Positions 27,581-36,793 of a DNA stretch of 64,000 nt are shown piece after piece; position 1 is the stretch's first letter; the number at the start of each line of letters is the position of its first letter. This DNA comes from Nocardioides renjunii (GTDB lineage Bacteria; Actinomycetota; Actinomycetes; Propionibacteriales; Nocardioidaceae). A program made the position numbers and the translations under genes. The stretch lies in assembly GCF_034661175.1 (NCBI RefSeq), contig NZ_CP141058.1, forward strand, positions 3,782,001 to 3,846,000. The letters are read 5' to 3'. The notes under the pieces were generated by a model. That model searched no databases. It saw nothing but the letters and a program-made list of their open reading frames with translations, and was not told where the DNA came from.

Positions 27581-28768
27581 GTGATCCAGCACTGCCCGAC
27601 GCCGACCGAGCTCGACGACCTGGAGCTCCTGGTCTCCGGCGCCTACGCCCCCCTGACGAGGTTCAACGAGCCCGGCAGCCCGGTCACCCTCGCCCTGCCG
27701 GAGGGCCACACGGAGGCCGAGCTGGTGGACCCCGAGGGCCTGCCGCTCGCCCGCGTCTCGAGCGACGGCACGCTGGAGCAGCTGACCCACGCGCAGCACG
27801 GCCCCTTCCGCCGGCTGCACCTCACGCCCGCGCAGGTCCGGGAGGCGTACGCCGGCGCGACGTTCGTCCCGGTCGCCGACGCGCTGACCGAGGGCGACCT
27901 CGAGGAGCTGCGCGGCCTCGGCCGTGTCGTCCTGGTGGCGCTCATGGGCACCGGCACGCCGTCGCTGTCCCCGGTCGCGCTCGTCCGCGCCACGCTGGCC
28001 GCCGCCGAGCTCCTCGACGACGCCGGCGTGGTCGCCGTACCCCTGCCCTCCCACGGCGACGCCGAGGCCGACCACGCCCTCGGCGCCCAGGTGGTCGGCA
28101 CCTACGCGGGCCCCGATCCGGTGCACGCCCTGGGCGACTCCTCCGGCCCCTACCCCGCCGCCGTCGCAGCGATCGTCGACGAGGACCGCCCCGCGCCGGA
28201 CGAGCAGGGACTCGTCCTCTTCTTCACCGGCCTGTCCGGCAGCGGGAAGTCGACGCTCGCGCAGGCCCTCATCGACCGGCTGCTCGAACGCGGCGGCCGC
28301 TCCGTGACCAGCCTCGACGGCGACGTCGTGCGCCGGCACCTGTCGGCCGGGCTGACCTTCTCCAAGGCCGACCGCGAGACCAACATCCGCCGGATCGGCT
28401 GGGTGGCCGCCGAGGTGGCCCGGCACTGCGGGGTCGCGGTCTGCTCGCCCATCGCCCCGTTCGCCGAGACCCGCGAGCAGGTGCGGCAGATGGTCGAGGC
28501 GGCCGGCGGCGCGTTCTTCCTGGTCCACGTCGCGACCCCCCTCGAGGAGTGCGAGCGCCGCGACCGCAAGGGTCTGTACGCCAAGGCGCGAGCCGGCGAG
28601 ATCCCGGAGTTCACCGGCATCTCCTCGCCCTACGAGGAGCCCGAGGACCCGGCCGTGCGCGTGGACACCACGGGCCGCACGATCGAGGACGCGCTCGAGG
28701 ACGTGCTGGTCGCACTGGACGAGGCGGGCTACCTCCACCTCGCCGGAGCGGTCTCGGCGGGCGCATGA
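27581..28768 (+). CDS. cysC: adenylyl-sulfate kinase with degenerate ATP-sulfurylase-like N-terminus
   Basis: Protein of 395 aa whose C-terminal half (about 205-385) is a complete APS kinase: Walker A GLSGSGKSTLAQAL, LDGDVVRRHLSAGLTFSKADRE (split here only for reading), NIRRIGWVA, SPIAPFAETRE and DRKGLYAKARAGEIPEFTG. It phosphorylates adenosine 5'-phosphosulfate to PAPS. The first ~200 residues look like a worn ATP-sulfurylase PUA domain plus catalytic fold (LDDLELLVSGAYAPLTRF), without intact nucleotide motifs. A true ATP sulfurylase, CysDN, is encoded 5 kb away, so the N-terminal part may be structural or regulatory. GTG 27581 follows GAGGAT and 6 bases. Overlaps the phosphatase gene (ATGA). 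Confidence 0.88.
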   Translation: MIQHCPTPTELDDLELLVSGAYAPLTRFNEPGSPVTLALPEGHTEAELVDPEGLPLARVSSDGTLEQLTHAQHGPFRRLHLTPAQVREAYAGATFVPVADALTEGDLEELRGLGRVVLVALMGTGTPSLSPVALVRATLAAAELLDDAGVVAVPLPSHGDAEADHALGAQVVGTYAGPDPVHALGDSSGPYPAAVAAIVDEDRPAPDEQGLVLFFTGLSGSGKSTLAQALIDRLLERGGRSVTSLDGDVVRRHLSAGLTFSKADRETNIRRIGWVAAEVARHCGVAVCSPIAPFAETREQVRQMVEAAGGAFFLVHVATPLEECERRDRKGLYAKARAGEIPEFTGISSPYEEPEDPAVRVDTTGRTIEDALEDVLVALDEAGYLHLAGAVSAGA

Positions 28769-29298
28769 GCGAACCGCTCAGGGTGCTCTTCGTGTGCACC
28801 GCCAACATCTGCCGCTCGCCCGCCATGGAGGTCATCGCGCGCGACCTCGCGGGCGACGCGGACGTCGTCTTCAGCAGCTCCGGCACCCACGCCCGCGACG
28901 GCCACCCGATGAACCCCGAGATGACCGCCAGCCTGCCCACGGGCACGTCCGGCTCCGTCGACGCGTTCCGCAGCCGGCACCTCTCCACTGCGGTGCTCGA
29001 CGAGGCCGACCTGGTCCTCACGGCGGAGGCCGTCCACCGCCGGCACATCCTCGACGACCACCCGCAGCTGCACCGCCGGGTGTTCACCCTGGGGCAGTTC
29101 CGGGCGGCCGTCGCCGACCTCCCGGGGCTCAGCGGACGCGAGCTCGTGGCCGCCGCGGGACAGCGGAGCACGCCCGCCCTGCCGGAGCACGACGTCGCCG
29201 ACCCCTACCGGCGCGGGAAGGCAGCCGCCGAGAGGGCGACCGGCACAATCACTGACATGCTGAGCGTCGTCGTTCCCAGACTCGTCGGAGACCGCTGA
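28765..29298 (+). CDS. low-molecular-weight protein-tyrosine phosphatase family
   Basis: Protein of 177 aa with the LMW-PTP/arsenate-reductase fold. The phosphate loop is VCTANICRSPAME (CX5R with the nucleophilic Cys), and the general-acid aspartate lies in DVADPYRRG. SSSGTHARDGHPM is the usual second patch. It could dephosphorylate tyrosine on the BY-kinase of the polysaccharide locus, but it is encoded inside the sulfate-activation operon, so a 3'-phosphoadenosine-type or other phosphate ester is also conceivable. ATG 28765 overlaps the cysC stop, and its own stop overlaps the transporter start, so all three are coupled. Confidence 0.87.
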   Translation: MSEPLRVLFVCTANICRSPAMEVIARDLAGDADVVFSSSGTHARDGHPMNPEMTASLPTGTSGSVDAFRSRHLSTAVLDEADLVLTAEAVHRRHILDDHPQLHRRVFTLGQFRAAVADLPGLSGRELVAAAGQRSTPALPEHDVADPYRRGKAAAERATGTITDMLSVVVPRLVGDR

Positions 29299-30302
29299 TG
29301 CTCGAGTTCCTCACCGTGACCTTCTTCTCGATCCTCGCGGCCGGCTTCGTCGTCGGCATCGTGGTCGGGCTGACCGGCATGGGCGGCGGTGCGCTGATGA
29401 CACCGGCGCTGATCTTCCTCGGCGTCGGCGAGGCGGCCACGGTCGTGACGGCGGACCTCACCGCGGCCGCGGTCTACAAGACCGGCGGCGCGATCGTGCA
29501 CAAGCGCGAGGGCTCGCCCAACATGCAGCTGGCCAAGTGGCTGATGATCGGCTCCATCCCGATGGCGCTGCTCGGCCCGCACCTCGTCTCGTGGGTGGTC
29601 TCCCCCGAGGACATCGACGACGCCCTCAAGCTCTGCATCGGCTTCGCGCTCCTGCTCGCCGCGGCGACGTACGCCATGCGGCTCTACCTCAACCTCCGGC
29701 GGGTCCGCGGCGGCGAGCACCCCGACGACAGCCCGGCCATCCGGCCGGTGCCGACACTCCTGGTGGGAGCCCTCGGCGGCCTGCTCGTCGGCATCACCAG
29801 CGTCGGCTCGGGATCGGTCATCATGATCGCGCTCCTGATGCTCTACCCCGGCCTGTCGGCGGTGAGGCTGGTCGGCACCGACCTGGTCCAGGCCGTCCCG
29901 CTGGTGCTGGCCGCGGCGATCTCCAACATCGCGCTGCACGGCCTCGACTGGGGCATCCTCATCCCGCTCGTCCTGGGATCCGTGCCCGGAACGCTCATCG
30001 GCTCCGCCATCGCCCCGCGCGTGCCGCAGTCCTTCATCCGCCGCGGCATCGTCGTCGTCCTGACCATGAGCGGCGTCGCCCTGCTCGACAAGGCCGGCTG
30101 GGCGCCGCTCGGCAAGGAGGAGACCCACCCGATCCTCATCGCCGGGGTCGGGGTGGCGGTGCTCGTGGTCCTGCCCGTCGTCTGGGGCTTCCTGCGCAAG
30201 CAGCAGGGCCTCCCGATGTTCGGCTCCCCCACCATCGCCCAGCTCGAGGATCCCGCCTACCGACCCGGACTGGTCGGCATGAAGCGCGTCGACGACTCCT
30301 GA
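29298..30302 (+). CDS. TauE/SafE-family sulfite/anion exporter
   Basis: Membrane protein of 334 aa with about eight helices and the two internally repeated TauE/SafE motifs: VGLTGMGGGALMTPALIF near residue 27 and GGLLVGITSVGSGSVIMIAL near 160. The family moves sulfite, sulfoacetate or similar organic or inorganic sulfur anions. The start ATG overlaps the phosphatase stop (TGATG). Being in the cysC operon supports a role in sulfur flux, either sulfite efflux or sulfate handling; direction and substrate are not decided by sequence. About 207 bp without a recognisable gene follow. Confidence 0.85.
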   Translation: MLEFLTVTFFSILAAGFVVGIVVGLTGMGGGALMTPALIFLGVGEAATVVTADLTAAAVYKTGGAIVHKREGSPNMQLAKWLMIGSIPMALLGPHLVSWVVSPEDIDDALKLCIGFALLLAAATYAMRLYLNLRRVRGGEHPDDSPAIRPVPTLLVGALGGLLVGITSVGSGSVIMIALLMLYPGLSAVRLVGTDLVQAVPLVLAAAISNIALHGLDWGILIPLVLGSVPGTLIGSAIAPRVPQSFIRRGIVVVLTMSGVALLDKAGWAPLGKEETHPILIAGVGVAVLVVLPVVWGFLRKQQGLPMFGSPTIAQLEDPAYRPGLVGMKRVDDS

Positions 30303-30509
30303 TCCACAGCGAGTTCTCGTGCAGAGGCGCCACGGGCCCTCGGGCCCACCCATCCGAGACGGAACCGGGCGGGTAGGTCTGACGGCGCGCTGCGACCAGC
30401 CTCGGCACCAGGCTCTGCTCGTCGCTGCGCGCGTCACTAGTGCATGGCACCACTCCACCAGCGACTGACGCCCGCGGGAAACGTTCCTCCACAGGCCCTG
30501 GTGCGGCCC

Positions 30510-31334
30510 TCAGGACAGCCCGAGCAGCTCCCGGCACTGGGCGGGGCTCATGGGCGTGCGTTGCGCGATCCGGCCGAGGTCGACGGCGCGGGAGACGAGC
30601 TGGGCGTTGGACTCCACCGGCACCCCGCGGCTGATCGTGAGCACGTCCTCCATGCCGACGCGGAGGTGGCCGCCCATGGACAGCGAGGCCATCGCGACGG
30701 CGAGCGTCGAGCGGCCGATGCCGGTGGCCGACCACGACGTCACCTCGGGGGGCAGGGCGGCGACCCCGGCGACGAGGGCGGGGGCGGTGCCGGGCATGCC
30801 GCCCGGCACGCCCATCACGAAGTCCACGTGCACCCGACCGCCGACAGGGGTGCCGTGCTCCCGGATGAGGCGCCCGAGGGCGTGCACCTGGCCGAGGTCG
30901 AACAGCTCGAACTCCGGGGCCACCCCGCGCTCGAGGGCGAGCTGGTAGAGGTCCTTCACGAAGGGCCACGGGTTGAGGAAGACGTCGTCGCCGAAGTTGG
31001 TGGTGCCCATCGTCAGCGAGCAGGAGTCGGGCATGGCGTCCAGCACCTCGAGCCGCTCGTCGAGCGGGTCGTGCACCGAGCCGCCCGTGGAGAGCTGCAC
31101 CACCAGCGACGACGACTCGCGCACGGCGGCCACCCACTCGCGCAGGAGGGACCGGTCCAGCGTCGGCTGGTGGTCGCCGTCGCGGACGTGGAGGTGGATC
31201 ATCGCCGCGCCGGCCCCCTCGCACTCGGCCGCGGTGCGGGCGATCTCCTCGGGAGTGGTGGGCAGCTGTGGGCAGTCGGCCTTCGCCGTCTCGGCGCCGG
31301 TCGGGGCCACGGTGATCAGCAGAGCGTCGGACAT
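30510..31334 (-). CDS. beta-keto acid cleavage enzyme (BKACE/DUF849)
   Basis: Zinc TIM-barrel protein of 274 aa of the 3-keto-5-aminohexanoate cleavage family, which splits beta-keto acids with acetyl-CoA. Conserved pieces: [34 protein letters not shown] with the zinc-binding His-x-His, [27 protein letters not shown] and [13 protein letters not shown]. The carboxylate-binding and zinc residues appear kept. No lysine-fermentation or carnitine genes flank it, so the substrate is unknown. It diverges from dtd over a 17-bp gap. Confidence 0.87.
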   Translation of the reverse strand: MSDALLITVAPTGAETAKADCPQLPTTPEEIARTAAECEGAGAAMIHLHVRDGDHQPTLDRSLLREWVAAVRESSSLVVQLSTGGSVHDPLDERLEVLDAMPDSCSLTMGTTNFGDDVFLNPWPFVKDLYQLALERGVAPEFELFDLGQVHALGRLIREHGTPVGGRVHVDFVMGVPGGMPGTAPALVAGVAALPPEVTSWSATGIGRSTLAVAMASLSMGGHLRVGMEDVLTISRGVPVESNAQLVSRAVDLGRIAQRTPMSPAQCRELLGLS

Positions 31335-31351
31335 GGCGGCATCCTTGCACC
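31335..31351. promoter_or_regulatory. 17-bp divergent leaderless promoter
   Basis: The gap between the BKACE gene (ATG 31334, minus) and dtd (ATG 31352, plus) is 17 bp. Forward, CATCCT is followed by TGCACC and ATG. In reverse, AAGGAT is followed by GCCGCC and ATG. The hexamers overlap by five bases, as at 15568-15584. Hexamers are weaker than those at the 22-bp pairs. Confidence 0.4.
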
Positions 31352-31780
<429 letters not shown>

Positions 31781-31801
31781 GGCGGGGCTGCTCGGGCTGA
31801 G

Positions 31802-32977
31802 TCACCTCGGTCCGGTCTCCCACACCCGCGCCCAGTCGACGTCCATGTGCTGGGGCAGCTCACCGTCGAAGCGGGGCAGCTCGTAGTCCGAGGACAGCAG
31901 GCTGAGGATGAGGAACTCGGGCTGGCCGGACGTCTCCCCCTCGAGCCGCTGCGTGACCTGGCCGTCGATGCGGAAGACGTACTCGTCGGGCGTCCACTCG
32001 ACGGAGAACACGTGGTACTCCTCCGCCCAGTCGTCGCCGTACTGCTCGACGTCGGGGAGCCAGCCGCCCACCGTCTGCTTCTTGCCGCTCTTGTCGAGGA
32101 AGTAGGTGAAGCTGGTCAGGCCGCCCTCGGGGTGGTCGTCGCCGAAGTACTCGATGACGTCGATCTCGGCGCCGCCCTTCTTCGCCCCGCCGGACTTCTG
32201 CCCGCCGACCGTCTGCATCCAGAAGGCGGCGTGCTGTCCGCGGGCGGACTGGGTCCTGATGCGGGCGGCGGCGTAGCCGTAGGTGAACGACATGACGCCC
32301 TCGGTGCCCACGTGGCCGTTGAGGCGGTAGGCGTACTTCTTGCGCCGGCCGGGCAGCTGGCACTCGTCGTCGGTGCGCTCGGGGTCCTCGAGCACGCTCA
32401 GCCGCAGGACGCCGTCGGTCACCTCCGCGGCGCTGCCGTCGGCACGCGAGCACGTCCGGATGTCGATGTAGCCCTGGTCGCGGGTGTGCCAGCTGGCGCC
32501 GACACCGTCCACGGTGTCCTCGTCGAAGTCGTCGGTGAACGTCGGCTCGGGCGCCTCGTCGGTGGAGACCTCGGCCCCCACGGCGTCGTCACCGTCACCG
32601 ACCACGACGTGGAGGTCGCCCGACACCCGGCTCGTCAGCGAGACGTGTCCCTCGGCGTCGGTCTCCTGCTCGTCGACGTCGCTCCAGCCGTCCTCCTCCT
32701 TCGCGACGAGGCGGACGGTTGTGCCCTCCTCCGCGCCCGCGACCGTGGCGTCCACGACCCACGCCGCGTCGTCGGCCGCCTCGACGTCCTCGCCGGTCGC
32801 GGCCAGCTGCGGGAGGACACGGGCCTTCACGCCGTCACCGGTCTCGTACGTCGGCGGCTCGGCGTCCCCGGAGGACGACGCGGAGCAGCCGGCCGTGACG
32901 AAGGCCACCGCGAGCATCCCGCAGAGCAGGCGCTGACGCAGCGGGGTGCGGGGCACGAGTCGGGAGGTTCGGCTCAT
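31802..32977 (-). CDS. GH16-family glycoside hydrolase lipoprotein
   Basis: Predicted secreted lipoprotein of 391 aa. A basic start and hydrophobic stretch end in the lipobox VTAGC, acylated at the Cys near residue 31. Residues about 35-140 form an acidic beta-domain with no clear match. The GH16 jellyroll follows from about 145, with the catalytic motif EIDVIEYFG (EIDxxE) and the downstream WTPDEYVFRIDGQ strand. Such enzymes cut beta-1,3- or beta-1,4-glucans or galactans, or remodel cell glycan; the substrate is unknown. ATG 32977 follows CAGACT with 7 bases. A much longer upstream frame overlaps cysD on the other strand and is a shadow. Confidence 0.87.
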   Translation of the reverse strand: MSRTSRLVPRTPLRQRLLCGMLAVAFVTAGCSASSSGDAEPPTYETGDGVKARVLPQLAATGEDVEAADDAAWVVDATVAGAEEGTTVRLVAKEEDGWSDVDEQETDAEGHVSLTSRVSGDLHVVVGDGDDAVGAEVSTDEAPEPTFTDDFDEDTVDGVGASWHTRDQGYIDIRTCSRADGSAAEVTDGVLRLSVLEDPERTDDECQLPGRRKKYAYRLNGHVGTEGVMSFTYGYAAARIRTQSARGQHAAFWMQTVGGQKSGGAKKGGAEIDVIEYFGDDHPEGGLTSFTYFLDKSGKKQTVGGWLPDVEQYGDDWAEEYHVFSVEWTPDEYVFRIDGQVTQRLEGETSGQPEFLILSLLSSDYELPRFDGELPQHMDVDWARVWETGPR

Positions 32978-33079
32978 TCGGCCGAGTCTGGCCGACCACG
33001 TCCGGCGACGCGAATTCACCGGGGCTTGCGACGTCGCTACGATGAGCGCTGCTGTCCCTAGAGAGGTCCTTGCCACGCC

Positions 33080-33994
33080 ATGACCAACACCCACGTCGAC
33101 TACCGGCTGAGTCAGCTCGACCAGCTCGAGGCCGAGTCGATCCACATCTTCCGTGAGGTCGCCGCCGAGTTCGAGAAGCCGGTCCTCATGTTCTCCGGGG
33201 GCAAGGACTCCATCGTCATGCTCCGCCTCGCGGAGAAGGCCTTCTTCCCGGCCAAGCTGCCCTTCCCCCTGCTGCAGGTCGACACCGGACTCGACTTCGC
33301 CGAGGTGCTCGAGACCCGCGACTCGTGGGTCGAGCGGCTCGGCGCGCGTATCATCGTGGCCTCCGTCGAGGACGCGATCGCGGCCGGCCACGTCGTCGAC
33401 GACGGCAAGACCAGCCGCAACCGCCAGCAGATCGGCGCCCTGCTCAACGCCATCGAGGAGAACGGCTTCACCGCCGCCTTCGGCGGTGGCCGTCGCGACG
33501 AGGAGAAGGCCCGCGCCAAGGAGCGCGTCTACTCCCACCGCGACGACTTCGGCCAGTGGGACCCCAAGATGCAGCGCCCCGAGCTGTGGAGCCTCTACAA
33601 CGGCCGCATCCACGCCGGCGAGCACATGCGGATCTTCCCGCTCTCCAACTGGACCGAGCTCGACATCTGGCACTACATCCACCGCGAGCAGATCGAGATC
33701 CCGTCGATCTACTTCGCCCACGAGCGCGAGGTCGTCGAGCGCGACGGCATGCTGCTCTCGATCGGTCCCGAGATCCAGCCCAAGGGCGGCGAGACGGCCG
33801 AGACCAAGATGGTGCGGTTCCGCACGGTGGGTGACCGCACCCAGACCGGGTGCGTGGAGTCCGTGGCCACCGACACGGCCGCCATCATCGACGAGATCGC
33901 CATCGCCCGAGTGACCGAGCGCGGCGCCACCCGTGGCGACGACCGGTTCTCCGAGGCAGCCATGGAAGACCGCAAGAAGGAAGGCTACTTCTGA
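33080..33994 (+). CDS. cysD: sulfate adenylyltransferase subunit 2
   Basis: Small subunit of ATP sulfurylase, 304 aa, making APS from ATP and sulfate with the GTPase CysN. PP-loop FSGGKDSIVMLRLAEKAF near residue 37, then QVDTGLDFAEVL, FGGGRRDEEKARAKER, RIFPLSNWTELDIWHYI and the C-terminal GCVESVATDTAAIIDEI; all family blocks are present. A TACGAT hexamer at 33038-33043 is the probable -10, giving a leader of about 30 bases with GAGAGG before the ATG. The stop overlaps the cysN start (TGATG). Feeds the APS kinase encoded at 27581. Confidence 0.96.
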   Translation: MTNTHVDYRLSQLDQLEAESIHIFREVAAEFEKPVLMFSGGKDSIVMLRLAEKAFFPAKLPFPLLQVDTGLDFAEVLETRDSWVERLGARIIVASVEDAIAAGHVVDDGKTSRNRQQIGALLNAIEENGFTAAFGGGRRDEEKARAKERVYSHRDDFGQWDPKMQRPELWSLYNGRIHAGEHMRIFPLSNWTELDIWHYIHREQIEIPSIYFAHEREVVERDGMLLSIGPEIQPKGGETAETKMVRFRTVGDRTQTGCVESVATDTAAIIDEIAIARVTERGATRGDDRFSEAAMEDRKKEGYF

Positions 33995-35295
33995 TGGCCA
34001 GCACCCCGCAGACCACTGACTCCCACACGACCGCCCAGGGCGAGATGGACCTGCTCCGCTTCGCGACCGCCGGCTCCGTGGACGACGGCAAGTCGACCCT
34101 CATCGGGCGTCTGCTCCTGGACTCCAAATCCATCTTCGAGGACCAGCTCGAGGCGGTCGAGTCGACGAGCCAGTCCAAGGGCTACGACTACACCGACCTC
34201 GCGCTGCTGACCGACGGGCTGCGCTCCGAGCGCGAGCAGGGCATCACCATCGACGTGGCCTACCGCTACTTCGCGACGCCCACCCGCAAGTTCATCATCG
34301 CCGACACCCCGGGCCACATCCAGTACACCCGCAACATGGTGACCGGCGCCTCGACCGCCGACCTCGGGCTCGTCCTGGTCGACGCTCGCCAGGGCCTCAC
34401 CGAGCAGTCCCGCCGTCACGCCGTGCTGCTCTCGCTGCTGCGGGTGCCGCACCTCGTGCTGGCGATCAACAAGATGGACCTCGTCGACTGGTCGGAGGAG
34501 GTCTACGAGAAGATCCACAAGGAGTTCACGCAGTTCGCGACGAAGCTCAACATCCCCGACCTCGAGGTCATCCCGATCTCGGCGCTGCAGGGTGACAACG
34601 TGGTGAACCGCTCCGAGAACACCCCGTGGTACTCCGGCCCGACGCTGATGCACCACCTCGAGCACGTGCACGTGGCCTCCGACCGCGACCTCGTCGACAC
34701 CCGCTTCCCGGTGCAGTACGTCATCCGCCCCAAGTCCGACCAGTACCACGACTTCCGCGGCTACGCCGGCCAGGTGGCCGGCGGCGTGCTGAAGAAGGGC
34801 GACGACGTCGTCGTGCTCCCCAGCGGGATGCCCTCGAAGATCGCGAAGGTCGAGCTCTTCGACACCGAGGTCGCCGAGGCGTTCCCGCCCATGTCGGTGA
34901 CCGTCCACCTCGAGGACGACGTCGACGTCTCGCGCGGCGACATGATCGCCCGTCCCAAGAACGCGCCGAAGCCCAGCCAGGACATCGACGCCATGATCTG
35001 CTGGATGACCAACGAGCCGCTCCGGCCCCGCCAGAAGCTGGCGATCAAGCACACCACCCGCACCGGTCGGGCGATGGTCAAGGACATCCAGTACCGCCTC
35101 GACGTCAACACGCTCCACCGCGACCAGGACACCAAGGAGCTCGGTCTCAACGAGATCGGCCGCGTCCAGCTGCGCACCACCGTGCCGCTGCTGTGCGACC
35201 CGTACTCGAAGAACCGGACCACCGGCTCCTTCATCCTGATCGACGAGGCCACCGGCGTGACCGTCGGCGCCGGGATGATCAACAGCGGCAGCTGA
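33994..35295 (+). CDS. cysN: sulfate adenylyltransferase subunit 1 (GTPase)
   Basis: Large regulatory subunit of ATP sulfurylase, 433 aa. Translation-factor GTPase motifs: G1 AGSVDDGKSTLIGRLL, G2 region REQGITIDVAYRYF, G3 DTPGHIQYTRNM, G4 NKMDLVDW, followed by two beta-barrel domains. Unlike many CysN proteins there is no C-terminal CysC domain; APS kinase is encoded separately. The ATG at 33994 overlaps cysD's stop. Frames reaching upstream to 33850 are within cysD and are shadows. The gene is followed by a roughly 100-bp gap to a regulator. Confidence 0.96.
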   Translation: MASTPQTTDSHTTAQGEMDLLRFATAGSVDDGKSTLIGRLLLDSKSIFEDQLEAVESTSQSKGYDYTDLALLTDGLRSEREQGITIDVAYRYFATPTRKFIIADTPGHIQYTRNMVTGASTADLGLVLVDARQGLTEQSRRHAVLLSLLRVPHLVLAINKMDLVDWSEEVYEKIHKEFTQFATKLNIPDLEVIPISALQGDNVVNRSENTPWYSGPTLMHHLEHVHVASDRDLVDTRFPVQYVIRPKSDQYHDFRGYAGQVAGGVLKKGDDVVVLPSGMPSKIAKVELFDTEVAEAFPPMSVTVHLEDDVDVSRGDMIARPKNAPKPSQDIDAMICWMTNEPLRPRQKLAIKHTTRTGRAMVKDIQYRLDVNTLHRDQDTKELGLNEIGRVQLRTTVPLLCDPYSKNRTTGSFILIDEATGVTVGAGMINSGS

Positions 35296-35347
35296 GCGCA
35301 CGTGTCCGGGGCCGCTCGAGGCGGCTCCGGACATGCCGTCAGGACAA

Positions 35348-35380
35348 AGTTGACTGAAATCAACTCCTCGTTGGCAAACG
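35348..35380. promoter_or_regulatory. inverted repeat and TTGGCAAAC box before the XRE-TPR gene
   Basis: AGTTGA-CTGAAA-TCAACT (35348-35365) has 6-bp arms. CGTTGGCAAACG (35369-35380) follows immediately and is a near-palindrome. They end 17 bp before the ATG at 35398, where they would overlap the promoter. The second element matches three boxes at 37009-37042, upstream of the small secreted peptide gene, so the XRE-TPR protein may bind both places. This is inference from motif sharing. Confidence 0.5.
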
Positions 35381-35397
35381 TGCACCACAATGGCCCG

Positions 35398-36753
35398 ATG
35401 GACTCGCGTCAAGCCGAGCTGCTCGCGCAGACCGACCGTGAGGCACTGGGCCGTCGCCTGCGGTCCGAGCGCCAGGCCCGTGGACTCACCCAGGGTGAGG
35501 TGGCCGGCGACCTCATGTCGGTCGCCTACCTGTCGCGCATCGAGGCAGGGCACCGCGGGCCGACGTTCCCGCTCCTCGTCGCGCTGGCCGAGCGCCTCGA
35601 CGTCACCGTCGAGTCACTCCTCGGCGAGCCGGACCGCCAGGTGGTCGACGAGATCCGCCTGGCGCTCGACTACGCGGAGCTGTCGCTGGAGTCGGGCCAG
35701 CCCCGCGACGCCGAGACGCACCTCGCCCGGGCGATCGAGCAGCTGCAGGGCTCTGCCGTCGCGGGGATGCGCGACCGGGCGAGGCTGCTCCGCGCCCGCG
35801 CGCTCGAGGCCACCGACCGCGAGGACGACGCCATCCTCGAGCTCGAGGCACTGGTCGACGACGACACCGACGGCCTGACCAGGATCAAGGCCGGCATCGC
35901 GCTCAGCCGGATCTACCGCGAGTCCGGCGACCTCGGTCGCGCGATCGAGTGCGGCGAGCGGATCCTCACCTACGTCGAGGACGCGGGCCTCGACGCCTGC
36001 GACGAGGCCGTCCAGCTCGCGGTCACCCTGGCCGCCGCCCACTTCGAGCGCGGCGACACCGGTCACGCCGTCCGCATGTGCAGCAAGGCCATCGCCCGCG
36101 CGGAGTCGCTGGGTACGTCGAAGGCGCGCGCCTCGGCCTACTGGAACGCCAGTGCCATGCAGGCACGGCGCGGTGACGTCGCCACCGCCGTCCCGCTCGC
36201 CGAGCGCGCCCTCGCGCTGCTGGGCGAGGGACAGGACGCCCGCAACCTCGCCCTGCTGCGTGGCGAGGTGGGCCGGCTCCAGCTCGAGCTCGACCCCCCG
36301 GCCCTCGACGACGCGCGGCACAACCTCGAGCAGGCTGCCGCCGAGATGGAGTGGAGCCCGTCCACGTCCTCCGACCGGGCCCAGGTGCTGCTCGGACTGG
36401 CCCGAGCCGCCTTCCTGTCCGGCGACGTGTCGGCGAGTCGCGACCTCGTCGCCCAGGTGCACGTCGTCGCCAACGGACACCTGCCGCTCGCCGAGGCCGA
36501 GGCATGGGCGCTGCTCGGCAGCACGTACGCATCGGAGGGCGACTCGGCCGAGGCGAGCTCGTGCTTCCAGCGAGCGGTCCTCACCCTGTCGGCGATCGGT
36601 GCCGACCGGGTCGCCGCGCAGCTCTGGTTCGAGCTGGCCGACCTCCTCCAGGGCGTGGGTCTGACCGAGGCCGCGTCGGACGCCTACCGGCGTGCGGCGG
36701 CCTCGACCGGGCTGCGGGCGCGCGTGGCTTCGCCCACGCTCGCCCGCAGCTGA
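35398..36753 (+). CDS. XRE-TPR transcriptional regulator, RRNPP-like architecture
   Basis: Regulator of 451 aa. The N-terminal Cro/CI helix-turn-helix covers about residues 15-75: LGRRLRSERQARGLTQGEVA, VAYLSRIEAGHRGPTFP, ALAERLDVTVESLLG. The rest is an all-helical array of about nine TPR-like repeats (patterns such as LALDYAELSLESGQPRDAET, ALSRIYRESGDLGRAIECGE, LLGSTYASEGDSAEASSCFQ). HTH plus TPR is the layout of peptide-sensing regulators (Rgg, PlcR, PrgX) in firmicutes and of many uncharacterised actinobacterial proteins. It faces a 39-codon gene for a secreted peptide 40 bp away. ATG 35398 was chosen because the similarity begins there; the frame is open from 35302. Ligand and targets unproven. 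Confidence 0.85.
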   Translation: MDSRQAELLAQTDREALGRRLRSERQARGLTQGEVAGDLMSVAYLSRIEAGHRGPTFPLLVALAERLDVTVESLLGEPDRQVVDEIRLALDYAELSLESGQPRDAETHLARAIEQLQGSAVAGMRDRARLLRARALEATDREDDAILELEALVDDDTDGLTRIKAGIALSRIYRESGDLGRAIECGERILTYVEDAGLDACDEAVQLAVTLAAAHFERGDTGHAVRMCSKAIARAESLGTSKARASAYWNASAMQARRGDVATAVPLAERALALLGEGQDARNLALLRGEVGRLQLELDPPALDDARHNLEQAAAEMEWSPSTSSDRAQVLLGLARAAFLSGDVSASRDLVAQVHVVANGHLPLAEAEAWALLGSTYASEGDSAEASSCFQRAVLTLSAIGADRVAAQLWFELADLLQGVGLTEAASDAYRRAAASTGLRARVASPTLARS

Positions 36754-36793
36754 CCGATCGCCGCCGGATCCAGCCCGTGAGGGCCGTGTTCGC

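Noticed and set aside
30303-30509. Short gap after the TauE gene, with a CACTAGTG palindrome
   Set aside because: No ribosome site, coding frame or convincing terminator was found; the palindrome is short enough to be chance.
33001-33079. Possible SAM or other riboswitch before cysD
   Set aside because: The likely leader is only about 30 bases, too short for a known riboswitch, and I found no conserved core.
33042-33083. 13-codon frame overlapping the cysD start as a possible cysteine leader
   Set aside because: It has no Cys codons and its ATG lies within the probable -10 hexamer, so it would not be transcribed in full.
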